64,000 nucleotides of DNA from NCBI GenBank assembly GCA_035456465.1, contig DATIDD010000093.1:28079-92078 (forward strand), read 5' to 3'. Shown here piece by piece: positions 1-8,367 of the stretch. Both the position numbers and the translations under genes were made by a program. The DNA is from DATHTC01 sp035456465. GTDB lineage: Bacteria > Actinomycetota > Thermoleophilia > Gaiellales > Gaiellaceae. Below the pieces are notes generated by a model. That model was not told where the DNA came from and did not search any database. It worked only from the letters and a program-made list of their open reading frames with translations. Each line of letters opens with the position of its first letter. The first letter of the stretch is position 1.

Positions 1-504
1 GACTCGATCGCGAGCCTCGACAGCGCGCGCGCGATGGACGACTTCCAGAACCTGCTCCCGGCGCTCGCGTTGCGGGCCCGCGTCCTCGCGGAGACGGACC
101 GCGCCGACGAGGCGGCCGAGACGCTGGCCGAGGCGCTCGACGTGTGGCGGGAGCGTGGACGCGACGAGCTCGTGTCGTTCTGGACGTTCGACCTCGCGCT
201 CGCGGCCGGCGCCGACGCCGAGGCCGAGGTCCGCCGCCTCGCCGACCGGGCGGGGCTCCGGACGCGCTGGGCCGACGCGGCGCTCGCCCTGCTGGACGAC
301 CGCTTCGAGGACGCGGCCGACGTCTACGAGCAGATCGGCGCGCGCCCCGAGCGGGCGCTGGCGCTCCTCGTCGCGGCGGAGCGTCGCGGGCACGACGACC
401 ACGCGAGCGTCGAGGCGCTGCTCGAGCCGGCGATCGCGTTCCTGCGCCGGGTCGGCGCAGCCGCGTACCTGCGGCGGAGCGAGGCGGTGCTGGTCGCGGC
501 CTAG
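1..504 (+). CDS. C-terminal fragment of a TPR-type (regulator/ATPase-like) protein, truncated by window edge
   Basis: The frame is open from base 1, so this is the 3' end of a longer gene. The visible 167 residues are alanine- and leucine-rich amphipathic helices in a TPR-like arrangement (for example ETLAEALDVWRERGRDE and ALLDDRFEDAADVYEQIGA). This is typical of the C-terminal helical repeats of AAA-ATPase/adenylate-cyclase-type signalling proteins of actinobacteria. No catalytic domain is in the window, so the specific function cannot be assigned. An internal ATG at 34 is possible but there is no reason to prefer it. The stop codon shares a CTAG palindrome with the convergent gene ending at 501. 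Confidence 0.6.
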   Translation, partial: DSIASLDSARAMDDFQNLLPALALRARVLAETDRADEAAETLAEALDVWRERGRDELVSFWTFDLALAAGADAEAEVRRLADRAGLRTRWADAALALLDDRFEDAADVYEQIGARPERALALLVAAERRGHDDHASVEALLEPAIAFLRRVGAAAYLRRSEAVLVAA

Positions 505-800
505 GCGCCCGCGTCGCGGTCGAGGTACTCCTCGAGCGTCAGCAGGACGACGACCTCGGGCGGCTCGTTCGTCTCCTCGTCGCGCAGCGCGTCCGAGATG
601 GCGTCGACGAAGGGTGCCGGGTCTCCCGGCAGGTGGAACAGCACGTAGACCGACTTCCCGTCGGGCGTGAAGTAGGCCTCGTCGAGCCCGGCGCCGAGCT
701 CGTGCGCGAGCCGGCGCAGCTCTCGCTTCTGATCGGCCGGTGACCTGTCCTTGAGCCGGCGGGGCGTGTCGAGCGAGCTCTTCGTCCAGACGTTCGGCAT
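501..800 (-). CDS. small hypothetical protein, weakly GYD-like
   Basis: A 99-residue soluble protein starting at the ATG at 800 (MPNVWTKSSLDTPRR). It has a basic N-terminal part followed by a beta-alpha-beta-like stretch containing TPDGKSVYVLFHLPGD and a C-terminal EVVVLLTLEEYLDRD. That order (strand, acidic loop, helix, strand ending in T-x-E-E) loosely resembles GYD/DUF3303-type ferredoxin-like domains, but the similarity is too weak for a firm call. A longer in-frame extension upstream is arginine-rich and overlaps the next gene, so it was not used. Its TAG stop overlaps the upstream convergent stop in a CTAG. Confidence 0.5.
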   Translation of the reverse strand: MPNVWTKSSLDTPRRLKDRSPADQKRELRRLAHELGAGLDEAYFTPDGKSVYVLFHLPGDPAPFVDAISDALRDEETNEPPEVVVLLTLEEYLDRDAGA

Positions 801-865
801 CGTCCGACCATCATGCGCCTCGCGGGCGCGTGCGGCAACCCGGCGACGACGAGCGCGGCTCGGAG

Positions 866-1147
866 TCAATAGGCGGTCGCCCGTCGCCTCCCGTACCCGC
901 CGGCGTACGAGCCGACGTCGCCGGCGATGGCGAGGATCACGAACAGCCACTCCCACCCGTCGACCCCGCGCCCGTTCGTGTTCCAGAGGATGACGTAGAG
1001 CAACGTCGTCAACGGGAGGAAGAGGGTGCCGAGGATCGGCCAGACGATCGAGTCGAAGGCACGATCGACCCACGGCGTGAAGATCCACATCAGCACCACC
1101 GCCAACCGAGGCGACAGTGCGGCGATCAGCAGGAAGAGGCATCCCAT
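866..1147 (-). CDS. small membrane protein
   Basis: A 93-residue protein starting at ATG 1147 with at least two strongly hydrophobic segments (about residues 2-22 and 38-56) and a third weaker one before a GYGRRR C-terminus. It is rich in Trp and Leu, as expected of a small integral membrane protein. No family was recognised. It stands alone between the small gene ending at 501 and the prs gene. Confidence 0.5.
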   Translation of the reverse strand: MGCLFLLIAALSPRLAVVLMWIFTPWVDRAFDSIVWPILGTLFLPLTTLLYVILWNTNGRGVDGWEWLFVILAIAGDVGSYAGGYGRRRATAY

Positions 1148-1347
1148 CGTCAGTCGTCCTCTCTCGTCACGTCAGCACGGTCGAGCGGATTCGAGCTTCC
1201 CACGCGGTCAGTGTCTTCGGTGTCCGCGGCCGAACTCCTGGTCGCGCGCGCGTCTGGTTCGAGCCGCGGAGCTTCACCTGGCGCGACCGCTCGAGTTGCC
1301 GACCGCCGCCGACCGAGCTGCGACGACGGAGCGGGGGAGAAAGGCCC
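1148..1347. other. 200-nt intergenic stretch, nothing recognised
   Basis: No convincing reading frame, RNA gene, repeat or strong hairpin was seen between the small membrane gene and the end of prs. Confidence 0.4.
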
Positions 1348-2409
1348 TTAGAACAGCTGGTTCTCGCCCGCGAAGATCGCGGACACCGACTCGTCGGAGA
1401 AGACGTTCCAGATCGTCTCCGCGAGCAGCCCCGACACGGACAGCACCGTGACCTTCTCGGGACGGTGGATCGGATCGATCGGAACCGTGTCGGTGACGGT
1501 GATCGAGTCGACCTCCTCGGCCTCCCCGAGCCGCTGCAGCGAGTCCTTCGCGAACAGGCCGTGCGTGGCGAAGAGGTGCACCTCCTTGGCGCCGGCCTCG
1601 CGCAGGGCGCGTGCCCCGGCGATGAGGGTGCCCCCGGTGGAGATGATGTCGTCGCCCATGAGCGCGACCTTGTCGCGGACGGGCCCGGTCACCTCCGTGA
1701 CGGTGGCCACGTCGTGCGTCGGCCGGGTCTTGTGGAGGATCGCGAAGTCGGCCTCGAGCATCTGCCCGAACTTCACCGCCATCTTCGCCCGTCCGGGGTC
1801 GGGGGACACCGAGACGATCCCGTCGCCGTGCAGCCCGCGCGTCTCGCGGAAGTACTGCGCGAACAGCGGCAGCGCCGTCATGTGGTCGACCGGGATGTTG
1901 AAGAAACCCTGGATCTGGCCCGCATGCAGGTCCATCGTCAGGACGCGGTCGGCGCCCGCGGTCTCGAGCAGGTCGGCCACGAGCTTCCCCGTGATCGGCT
2001 CCCGCGGCGCGGACTTCTTGTCCTGCCGGGAGTAGGAGAACCACGGGAAGACGACCGTGACCCGCTTCGCCGACGCGAGCTTGGCCGCCTGGATCATCAT
2101 CAGCAGCTCCATCAGGTGCCGGTCGACGGGGTCCGACCCCGTCTGCACGAGGAACAGGTCCGCGCCGCGGATCGACTCCTCGAAGCGGCAGTAGCTCTCG
2201 CCGTTCGCGAACGTCTTCAGCGTGATCTCGCCGAGCTCGAGCCCGAGCTTCTCCGCGATCTTCTGCGCGAGCTCCGGGTGCGAGCGGCCGGCGAAGACCA
2301 TCAGCCGCTTGTGCGAGCTGTGCTCCCGGAAGTGGCCGGACTGCTCGTGGGTCACGGTCTGCGCGACCTCGAGCCCGGGCAGCGTGGGGGCGTCAGTCGT
2401 CGTCTCCAC
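1348..2409 (-). CDS. prs: ribose-phosphate pyrophosphokinase (PRPP synthetase)
   Basis: Makes 5-phosphoribosyl-1-pyrophosphate from ribose-5-phosphate and ATP, feeding purine, pyrimidine, His, Trp and NAD synthesis in the cytosol. The 353-residue product has an unusual ~35-residue N-terminal extension before the family start (LMVFAGRSHPELAQ). It then shows the ATP-binding FPWFSYSRQDKK region, the divalent-metal/PRPP segment DLHAGQIQGFFNIPVDH and the PRPP loop DDIISTGGT. It is cotranscribed with glmU and overlaps its 3' end by 17 nt, the common glmU-prs arrangement. An alternative start nearer the LMVFAGR block would remove the extension, but no better start codon with a ribosome site was seen. 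Confidence 0.93.
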   Translation of the reverse strand: METTTDAPTLPGLEVAQTVTHEQSGHFREHSSHKRLMVFAGRSHPELAQKIAEKLGLELGEITLKTFANGESYCRFEESIRGADLFLVQTGSDPVDRHLMELLMMIQAAKLASAKRVTVVFPWFSYSRQDKKSAPREPITGKLVADLLETAGADRVLTMDLHAGQIQGFFNIPVDHMTALPLFAQYFRETRGLHGDGIVSVSPDPGRAKMAVKFGQMLEADFAILHKTRPTHDVATVTEVTGPVRDKVALMGDDIISTGGTLIAGARALREAGAKEVHLFATHGLFAKDSLQRLGEAEEVDSITVTDTVPIDPIHRPEKVTVLSVSGLLAETIWNVFSDESVSAIFAGENQLF

Positions 2410-3727
2410 GCAGGTACCCCTCCTTCGTGGTCTGACGCGGCGGGAAGCCCGCGAGGGAGTCTGGCGGGACGTCGTCGGTGATCACCGAGCCGGCGGCGAT
2501 CCACGAGTTGTCGCCGATCTCGACCGGCGCCATCAGCGAATCGTGAATCCCGATGCGGACGTTGCTCCCGATGGTGGTGCGCCCCTTCGGGCGGCCCGGC
2601 TGATGCGGGAAGTTGGCGGTGATCGAGCCTGCTCCGACGTTCGTCCCGGCGCCGATCTCGGCGTCGCCGATGTACGAGAGGTGGGGCACCTTCGTGTCTT
2701 CCCCGATGTCCGAGTTCTTGATCTCGACGAACGTTCCGGCCTTGGCACCGGCGGCCAGCCTCGTTCCGGGGCGAAGGTAACAGAACGGCCCCACGAGCGC
2801 CCGCGCTCCCACCTCCGCATCGACGAGAACCGCGTGCGGGCCCACCTCCGCCCCGGCCCCCACCCGCGAGGTGCCCCGCAGCACCGTGAAGGGGTGGATC
2901 GTGCAGTCGGGCTCGAGCTCGACGTCCGGCTCGATCCAGGTGCTCTGCGGGTCGGCGATCGCGGCGCCGGCGAGCATGTGCGCCTCGTTGATCCGGTCGC
3001 GGAGGACGCGTGCCGCCGCCGCGAGCTCCACACGCGTGTTCACGCCCTCGGCGTCGAACGGGTCGGCCGCGGTGTGCACGGCCACGCGGAGACCGTCCGC
3101 GACGAGGTGCCGGATGGTGTCGGTCAGGTACAGCTCGCCCTGCGCGTTGTGCGGATCGAGGCGGCCGAGCGCACGCCACAGATCGTCGCTGCGGAAGACG
3201 TAGATCGAGGAGTTGCACTCGCGGATCTCGCGCTGCTCGGGCGTGGCGTCGAGCTCCTCGACGATCTCGAGGACGCCGCCGATGGCGTCGCGGACGATCC
3301 GCCCGTACGGCTTGGGCTGCTCCGGCTCGATCGCGAGGATCGTCGCCGCCGCTTCCTCGTCCCGGTGCGTCGCAACGAGCTCCTCGAGGACCTCCGCGCG
3401 CAGGAGCGGCGTGTCGCCGGACAGCACGAGCACGTCGCCGCCGAACCCGTCCAGCGCGCCGCGTGCCGCGGCCACCGCGTCGCCGGTGCCGCGCGGGCTC
3501 GCCTGGACGGCGAGCGCGACGCTTCCGTCGAGCGAGGCGCGCATGGCGTCCTCCGTCTGAGGCGAGCAGACGACGACCAGCGGATCGGCGCCGAGGGGCC
3601 GGGCGGCGGCGAGCACCCAGTCGACCATGCGCCGTCCGAGCAGCGGGTGCAGGTGCTTCGGCGTCCGCGAGCGCATCCGGGTGCCGAGGCCGCCCGCCAT
3701 CACGACGGCTGCGAGGTCGGGAGTCAC
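2393..3727 (-). CDS. glmU: bifunctional UDP-GlcNAc pyrophosphorylase / glucosamine-1-phosphate acetyltransferase
   Basis: Catalyses the last two steps to UDP-N-acetylglucosamine for peptidoglycan. The N-terminal half begins with the nucleotidyltransferase signature VVMAGGLGTRM plus a downstream Lys (RTPKHLHPL). From about residue 245 the protein turns into a left-handed beta-helix of hexapeptide repeats with the acetyltransferase signature FVEIKNSDIGEDTKVPHLSY and GAGSITANF. At 444 residues it is slightly shorter than the usual ~455-480. Starts at ATG 3727 and lies just downstream of tRNA-Gln on the same strand, with prs overlapping its end. Confidence 0.95.
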   Translation of the reverse strand: MTPDLAAVVMAGGLGTRMRSRTPKHLHPLLGRRMVDWVLAAARPLGADPLVVVCSPQTEDAMRASLDGSVALAVQASPRGTGDAVAAARGALDGFGGDVLVLSGDTPLLRAEVLEELVATHRDEEAAATILAIEPEQPKPYGRIVRDAIGGVLEIVEELDATPEQREIRECNSSIYVFRSDDLWRALGRLDPHNAQGELYLTDTIRHLVADGLRVAVHTAADPFDAEGVNTRVELAAAARVLRDRINEAHMLAGAAIADPQSTWIEPDVELEPDCTIHPFTVLRGTSRVGAGAEVGPHAVLVDAEVGARALVGPFCYLRPGTRLAAGAKAGTFVEIKNSDIGEDTKVPHLSYIGDAEIGAGTNVGAGSITANFPHQPGRPKGRTTIGSNVRIGIHDSLMAPVEIGDNSWIAAGSVITDDVPPDSLAGFPPRQTTKEGYLRGDDD

Positions 3728-3743
3728 GGAGGGAGCCTAGAGG

Positions 3744-3814
3744 CTGGGGTGCCAGGATTCGAACCTGGGATCACGGGACCAAAACCCGTTGCCTTACCGC
3801 TTGGCTACACCCCA
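3744..3814 (-). tRNA. tRNA-Gln (anticodon TTG)
   Basis: Read on the minus strand the 71-nt gene has a 7-bp acceptor stem (TGGGGTG paired with CACCCCA), a TAGCC..GGTAAGGCA D-arm and an anticodon arm with loop TTTTGGT giving anticodon TTG. The T-arm is CCAGG-TTCGAAT-CCTGG. The discriminator is G and no CCA is encoded. It sits between glmU and a small membrane gene, all on the same strand, so it may be processed from a longer transcript. Confidence 0.96.
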
Positions 3815-3840
3815 GAGTCGCGCGGCCAGTATAGGAGCGG

Positions 3841-4194
3841 TCAGCGGCGGTCGCCGAGCAGCAGGGCGAGCGCCAGCAGCGCGATCACCGCGAGCACGAC
3901 GACCGCGAGGGTCGTCAGCACGAGCGCCGCGATCGGGACGAGGGCGACGAGCACCTGCGACATCGCCGCCACCCAGCTCGTCTGCCGGAGCGAGTCGATC
4001 CGGAGGTCGCGGCCGACGAGCACGTAGAAGAGGACGACGATCGCGCCGACGAGGAGCGCGAGCCATCCCGACACGACGTCGAAGACGATCAGCAGCCCCT
4101 CGACGACGGCGATCCAGAACGCGAGGCGAAGGCGGCGCTCGCGGAGCCAGCGGCTCGTGCGGCTCGTGCCGTGCTCGATCGCCGGCAGCTCCAT
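3841..4194 (-). CDS. small integral membrane protein
   Basis: A 117-residue protein starting at ATG 4194. A charged N-terminus (RTSRWLRERRLR) is followed by three or four hydrophobic segments: about residues 25-40, 45-62, 75-95 and a very long Val/Ala/Leu run at the C-terminus ending in LLGDRR. No family was recognised. It begins only 6 nt after the ispE stop, so it is probably the last protein gene of the metG-tatD-ksgA-ispE transcript. Confidence 0.6.
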   Translation of the reverse strand: MELPAIEHGTSRTSRWLRERRLRLAFWIAVVEGLLIVFDVVSGWLALLVGAIVVLFYVLVGRDLRIDSLRQTSWVAAMSQVLVALVPIAALVLTTLAVVVLAVIALLALALLLGDRR

Positions 4195-4200
4195 CGAGCG

Positions 4201-5019
4201 TCAACCGTACCAAGCAGGCACGGTGATCCAGGTGCGCCCGTGCGGACGCATGCGGCGTCGCGCAGCCTCGGCGTCGGCGCGGCGGGAGAAGAGGCCGTAG
4301 ACGGTCGGGCCGGCGCCCGTCACGTCGGCGCGGAACGCGCCCGCGTCGCGGAGCAGGCTCGCGAGCGGCGAGGAGGCGAGGTCGTTCGGAGGGAGCGCCG
4401 CGAGATCTCGGGGACGTCGGACGCGCTCGAGCGCCTTCAGCAGCGTCCGTCGCCGCTCGTCGTACCCGACCTCGCCGCGACGCTCGTCGAACGCCTCGTA
4501 GACCGCGCCGGTCGACGGCTTCGTCGCCCCGTCCGGGAGCACGAGCACCACCCAGAAGTCCTGGGGGAGCGCGAGCGGCGAGAGCACGTCACCGTTGCCC
4601 TCCCCCAGCTGCGGCCCCGGGCGGAGGAAGAACGGGACGTCCGCCCCGAGCGCGCCCGCCAGCTCCGCCAGCCGCGTGTCCGACAGCGGCTCCGGCAGCG
4701 TCTCGTTGGCAAGGCGCAGCGCGGTCGCGGCGTCGGAGCTGCCGCCGCCGAGGCCGGCGGCGACCGGAACCCGCTTCGTGAGCGTCGTCCGCCAGCGCGG
4801 CGTGATGCCCGCCGCGTCCGCGAGCGCGCGAAGCGCGCCGGTGACGAGGGTGTCGGCGGCGAAGCCGTCGACCTCCAGCCGGTCGGCGGGCAGGACCGCG
4901 ACGCGGTCCGCGAGGTCGACGCGCTGGAGCACCGTCGTCAGCTGGTGCCTGCCGTCGGCGCCGGGCGGGCCTACGACGAGCGCGAGGTTCAGCTTCGCCG
5001 GAGCAGGGGCGCGTCTCAC
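4201..5019 (-). CDS. ispE: 4-diphosphocytidyl-2-C-methyl-D-erythritol kinase
   Basis: GHMP-family kinase of the MEP isoprenoid pathway. It phosphorylates CDP-methylerythritol at the 2-OH. The 272-residue protein starts at a GTG (5019) with the family N-terminus APAKLNLALVVG. The ATP-binding GHMP motif is VPVAAGLGGGSSDAAT (about residues 85-100) and the C-terminal SxGSG-like loop appears as VTGAGPTVYGLF. It follows ksgA by 26 nt, the widespread actinobacterial ksgA-ispE order. Confidence 0.93.
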   Translation of the reverse strand: MRRAPAPAKLNLALVVGPPGADGRHQLTTVLQRVDLADRVAVLPADRLEVDGFAADTLVTGALRALADAAGITPRWRTTLTKRVPVAAGLGGGSSDAATALRLANETLPEPLSDTRLAELAGALGADVPFFLRPGPQLGEGNGDVLSPLALPQDFWVVLVLPDGATKPSTGAVYEAFDERRGEVGYDERRRTLLKALERVRRPRDLAALPPNDLASSPLASLLRDAGAFRADVTGAGPTVYGLFSRRADAEAARRRMRPHGRTWITVPAWYG

Positions 5020-5045
5020 CGCGTGCGTCTCATCTCACGCGCGCG

Positions 5046-5837
5046 TCATGCGGCGAGCGCGTTCCGCAGCGCGATGTACTCCTCCGGCGCGAGCGCCTCG
5101 GCGCGGGTGGCGGCGTCGCGGCCGGTCGCGACGAGCGCCGCGGCCGCCTCGGCGCGGCGGGCGACGCCTGCAAGCTCCAGCGAGTTCGGCAGCGTCTTCC
5201 GCCGGTGCGCGAACGCGGCCTCGACCAGACGCTTGAGCGCGTCGTACTGGACGGGTAGCGGCCGACGGCGGAACGCGACGAGGGCCGAGTCGACGTTCGG
5301 CGGCGGGCGGAAGACCGACCGCGACACGGGATGGAAGCCGGTGCGCTCGGTGGCGAGCTGCAGCAGCACCGAGACGGCGCCGTAGGCCTTCGTCCGTGGC
5401 GCCGCGAAGAAGCGGTCGGCCACCTCGCGCTGCACCATGACGCACCAGCGCTCGACGCTCGGGAGCCGGTCCAGCGACTCGACCACGATCGGCGTGGCGA
5501 CGTTGTACGGCAGGTTGGCGACGAGCTTCCGCGGCGGCGGCTCGAGCGCGGCGAGGTCGAGGCGGAGCGCGTCGCCGAACGCGAGTCGGACGTGCTCGCG
5601 CCCTGCCAGGGCCTCCCGCAGCGGCGGCTCCAGCGCGCGGTCGAGCTCGACGGCGTGGACGAAGGCGACGCGGTCGGCGAGGTAGCGGGTGAGGACGCCC
5701 AGCCCGGGGCCGATCTCGAGGACGACGTCGCGCTCGTCCAGCTCCGCGAGCCGCCCGATCACGCCGAGGATGTTCTCGTCGACGAGGAAGTGCTGGCCGA
5801 GCGCCTTCTTCGGCAGAACGGTCACGGCACCACTCAC
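5046..5837 (-). CDS. rsmA (ksgA): 16S rRNA A1518/A1519 N6-dimethyltransferase
   Basis: Dimethylates two adjacent adenines in the 3'-terminal helix of 16S rRNA late in 30S assembly. The 263-residue protein opens with KKALGQHFLVDENIL, has the SAM-binding EIGPGLGVLT motif (about residues 42-51) and the N6-adenine methyltransferase motif NLPYNVATPI near residue 110. Its ATG at 5837 overlaps the tatD stop (ATGA), showing translational coupling. Confidence 0.95.
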   Translation of the reverse strand: MSGAVTVLPKKALGQHFLVDENILGVIGRLAELDERDVVLEIGPGLGVLTRYLADRVAFVHAVELDRALEPPLREALAGREHVRLAFGDALRLDLAALEPPPRKLVANLPYNVATPIVVESLDRLPSVERWCVMVQREVADRFFAAPRTKAYGAVSVLLQLATERTGFHPVSRSVFRPPPNVDSALVAFRRRPLPVQYDALKRLVEAAFAHRRKTLPNSLELAGVARRAEAAAALVATGRDAATRAEALAPEEYIALRNALAA

Positions 5838-6577
5838 AGGGCGAAGACGCGGGACGCGTTCACGTCGATCTCCGCCGCCAGGGCGTCGAGCTGCTCCCCA
5901 CGCGCAGCCGCGAGCGCCGCGACGGTGTGCACGACGTTGGCCGGCTCGTTCGGCCGGCCGCGGCGCGGCACGGGAGCCAGGTAGGGACAGTCGGTCTCGG
6001 CGAGGATCCGCTCGGCCGGCACCTCCGTGGCGACGAGGCGAAGGTCACCCGCGTTCCGGTACGTCACGTTGCCCGCGAAGGAGACGTAGTAGCCGCGCTC
6101 GACGGCGGGCTCGAGCAGGCGCGGCGAGGAGAAGCAGTGGAGGACGACGTCCCCTTCGAAGCCCGCGAGCACCGCCATCGTCTCTGCGTCGGCCGCGCGC
6201 GTGTGGACGACGACGGGCTTGCGGAGCTCCGAGGCGAGCGCGAGCTCACGCTCGAACAGGTCGAGCTGGCGATCGCGCGGGGCGTAGTCGCGGTAGAAGT
6301 CGAGCCCCGTCTCGCCGACGGCTACGGCGCTCGGATGCGCCAGGAGCTCCCGGAGCTCGTCGAGCCGGTCGGCGTCGTCACCGCCTGCGGCATGCGGATG
6401 GACGCCGAGCACAGCGGCGACGCCCTCGTGCTGGTCCGCCAGCCGGAGCGCCTCCCGCGAACCGTCGACGGAGGTTCCCACCGTGAGGATCCGATCGACG
6501 CCGGCCTCGCGGGCGCGCACGACGAGGACCTCGGGCGCCTCGGCGCATGCGTCGAGGTGCGCGTGCGTGTCGATCAC
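5834..6577 (-). CDS. tatD: TatD-family metal-dependent deoxyribonuclease
   Basis: Amidohydrolase-fold hydrolase with 3'-5' DNA exonuclease activity in characterised members. I place the start at GTG 6577 because it gives the canonical N-terminus (M)IDTHAHLDAC and a GTGA overlap with the metG stop. An upstream in-frame extension lies inside metG and is spurious. The 247 residues carry the metal ligands in THAHLD, the conserved GETGLDFYRDYAPRDRQ block, VHTRAADAETM, LHCFSS and the C-terminal ETDCPYLAPVPRRGRPNEP. It sits in the usual metG-tatD-ksgA order. Confidence 0.93.
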   Translation of the reverse strand: MIDTHAHLDACAEAPEVLVVRAREAGVDRILTVGTSVDGSREALRLADQHEGVAAVLGVHPHAAGGDDADRLDELRELLAHPSAVAVGETGLDFYRDYAPRDRQLDLFERELALASELRKPVVVHTRAADAETMAVLAGFEGDVVLHCFSSPRLLEPAVERGYYVSFAGNVTYRNAGDLRLVATEVPAERILAETDCPYLAPVPRRGRPNEPANVVHTVAALAAARGEQLDALAAEIDVNASRVFAL

Positions 6578-8367
6578 GCCGCGGCTGCGGCGCGCATCCG
6601 GGCGAGTTCCGCCTCGGCGACCGAGTCGTCGAGCTTGCGGAACAGCGGTTGCGGCTCGCGGAGCGCCTGGCCGGGAACGAGCGCGCTCGGCTCCCAGGCG
6701 CCGACCCACGCGCCGTAGTCGCCGGTGAGCACGGTGTGCGCGTCGCCGTCCTCCTCGACGTCGCGCAGCTCGAGAGGGCCGGCGAGCCATCCGTCGTGGC
6801 CGAGCAACTCGTGCAGCTTCTGCGAGCTGAACGGCAGGAACGGGGCGAACAGCGTCTTCAGGCTGTCCACGCTGCGGAGGCACACGTGGAGCACGGTCGC
6901 CGCGCGCTCCCGGTCGCTCTGCACCAGCGTCCAGGGGGCTTCGTCGTTGACGTACTGGTTGACGCGCCGCGCCAGCTGCATCGCCTCGCCGAGGGCCGCC
7001 TTGAACCGGGCCTCCTCGATCAGCGTGCCGACCGTGTCGAAGCCGCCGTCGATCTCGGCGAGCAGCGAAGCGTCGCGGTCGCTCAGGTCACCCGGCTTCG
7101 GCACGGTCCCGAAGGTCCGGTAGGCGATCGTGAGCGTCCGGTTCGCGAGGTTGCCCCACGTCGCGACGAGCTCGTCGTTGTTCCGCCGCACGAACTCCGA
7201 CCAGGTGAAGTCGGTGTCCTGCGTCTCCGGCCCGGCGGCAGTGAGGTAGTACCGGAGCGGATCGGGGTCGTACCGGTCGAGGAAGTCGCGGACGAGGATG
7301 CCGACGCTGCGACTCGCGCTGAACTGCCGGCCCTCCATCGTCAGGTACTCGCTGGCGACCACGTTGTGGGGGAGCTGCAGCTCGCCGCGCCCCGCACCGA
7401 GCTCGCCGCCCGCTCCGTAGCCGAGGAGCATGCTCGGCCAGATCACGGTGTGGAAGACGATGTTGTCCTTCCCCATGAAGTAGAAGTGGCGGGCGTCCGG
7501 GTCTTGCCACCAGTCCCGCCAGGCGTCCGGGGTGCCGTTGTTGCGCGCCCACTCGACGGCGGCGGACAGGTAGCCGATGACCGCGTCGAACCAGACGTAG
7601 ATCCGCTTGTTCGTCTCCGGCTCGTAGCCCTCCACCGGGATCGGGACGCCCCAGTCGAGGTCGCGGGTGATCGGCCGCTCCTTGAGGTCGTCGACGAGCG
7701 CGAGCGAGAAGTTCCGCACGTTCGTCCGCCAATGCTGCTGGCTCTCGATCCACGGGCGCAGCCGGTCGGCGAAGGCCGGGAGGTCGAGGAACAGGTGCCT
7801 CGTCTCGCGGAACTCGGGCGTGGAGCCGTCGATGCGCGAGCGCGGCTCGATCAGGTCGGCGGGATCGAGCTGGTTGCCGCAGTTGTCGCACTGGTCGCCG
7901 CGCGCGGCCTCGTAGCCGCAGATGGGGCACGTGCCCTCGATGTACCGGTCCGGGAGCGTGTGGCCGGTCGTGGTCGAGAAGGCGCCCAGGGTCGTTCGCT
8001 CGACGACGTAGCCCCTCTCGTACAGGGTCCGGAACACATCCTGGACGACGCGGTAGTGGTTGCGCGTCGTCGTCCGCGTGAAGCAGTCGTAGGCGATGCC
8101 CAGATTGCGAAGATCGGAGCGGATGAGCGCGCTGTAGTGGTCGGCTGCCTCACGCGGCGAGCGCCCTTCCCGGTCGGCGGTCACCATGACGGGCGTGCCG
8201 TGCTCGTCGGTGCCCGAGACCATCAGCACGTGGTCTCCTCTCAAGCGGTGGTACCGCGCGAAGATGTCGGCCGGTACCGCGAATCCCGCCACGTGGCCGA
8301 TGTGCCGTGGCGCGCTCGCATACGGCCACGCCGGCGCGACGAGGATCTTCCGAGAGCCGTCGGGCAT
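6574..8367 (-). CDS. metG: methionyl-tRNA synthetase
   Basis: Charges tRNA-Met. The 597-residue protein has a class I HIGH motif (PRHIGHVAG, about residues 20-28) and a zinc knuckle, CPICGYEAARGDQCDNCG, near residue 150. The KMSKS loop has drifted to QFSASRSVGILVRD, which resembles the FSxSR forms of other actinobacterial MetG proteins and need not mean loss of activity. The anticodon-binding helical domain follows. No C-terminal tRNA-binding (Trbp111) domain is present. The ATG at 8367 lies inside the 3' part of the upstream peptidase frame, while the stop overlaps tatD by 4 nt. Confidence 0.95.
   Translation of the reverse strand: MPDGSRKILVAPAWPYASAPRHIGHVAGFAVPADIFARYHRLRGDHVLMVSGTDEHGTPVMVTADREGRSPREAADHYSALIRSDLRNLGIAYDCFTRTTTRNHYRVVQDVFRTLYERGYVVERTTLGAFSTTTGHTLPDRYIEGTCPICGYEAARGDQCDNCGNQLDPADLIEPRSRIDGSTPEFRETRHLFLDLPAFADRLRPWIESQQHWRTNVRNFSLALVDDLKERPITRDLDWGVPIPVEGYEPETNKRIYVWFDAVIGYLSAAVEWARNNGTPDAWRDWWQDPDARHFYFMGKDNIVFHTVIWPSMLLGYGAGGELGAGRGELQLPHNVVASEYLTMEGRQFSASRSVGILVRDFLDRYDPDPLRYYLTAAGPETQDTDFTWSEFVRRNNDELVATWGNLANRTLTIAYRTFGTVPKPGDLSDRDASLLAEIDGGFDTVGTLIEEARFKAALGEAMQLARRVNQYVNDEAPWTLVQSDRERAATVLHVCLRSVDSLKTLFAPFLPFSSQKLHELLGHDGWLAGPLELRDVEEDGDAHTVLTGDYGAWVGAWEPSALVPGQALREPQPLFRKLDDSVAEAELARMRAAAAA

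Noticed and set aside
7310..7340. Loss of the KMSKS motif in metG as evidence for an inactive synthetase
   Set aside because: The QFSASRS form resembles FSxSR variants in other actinobacterial MetG proteins, and all other motifs are intact.
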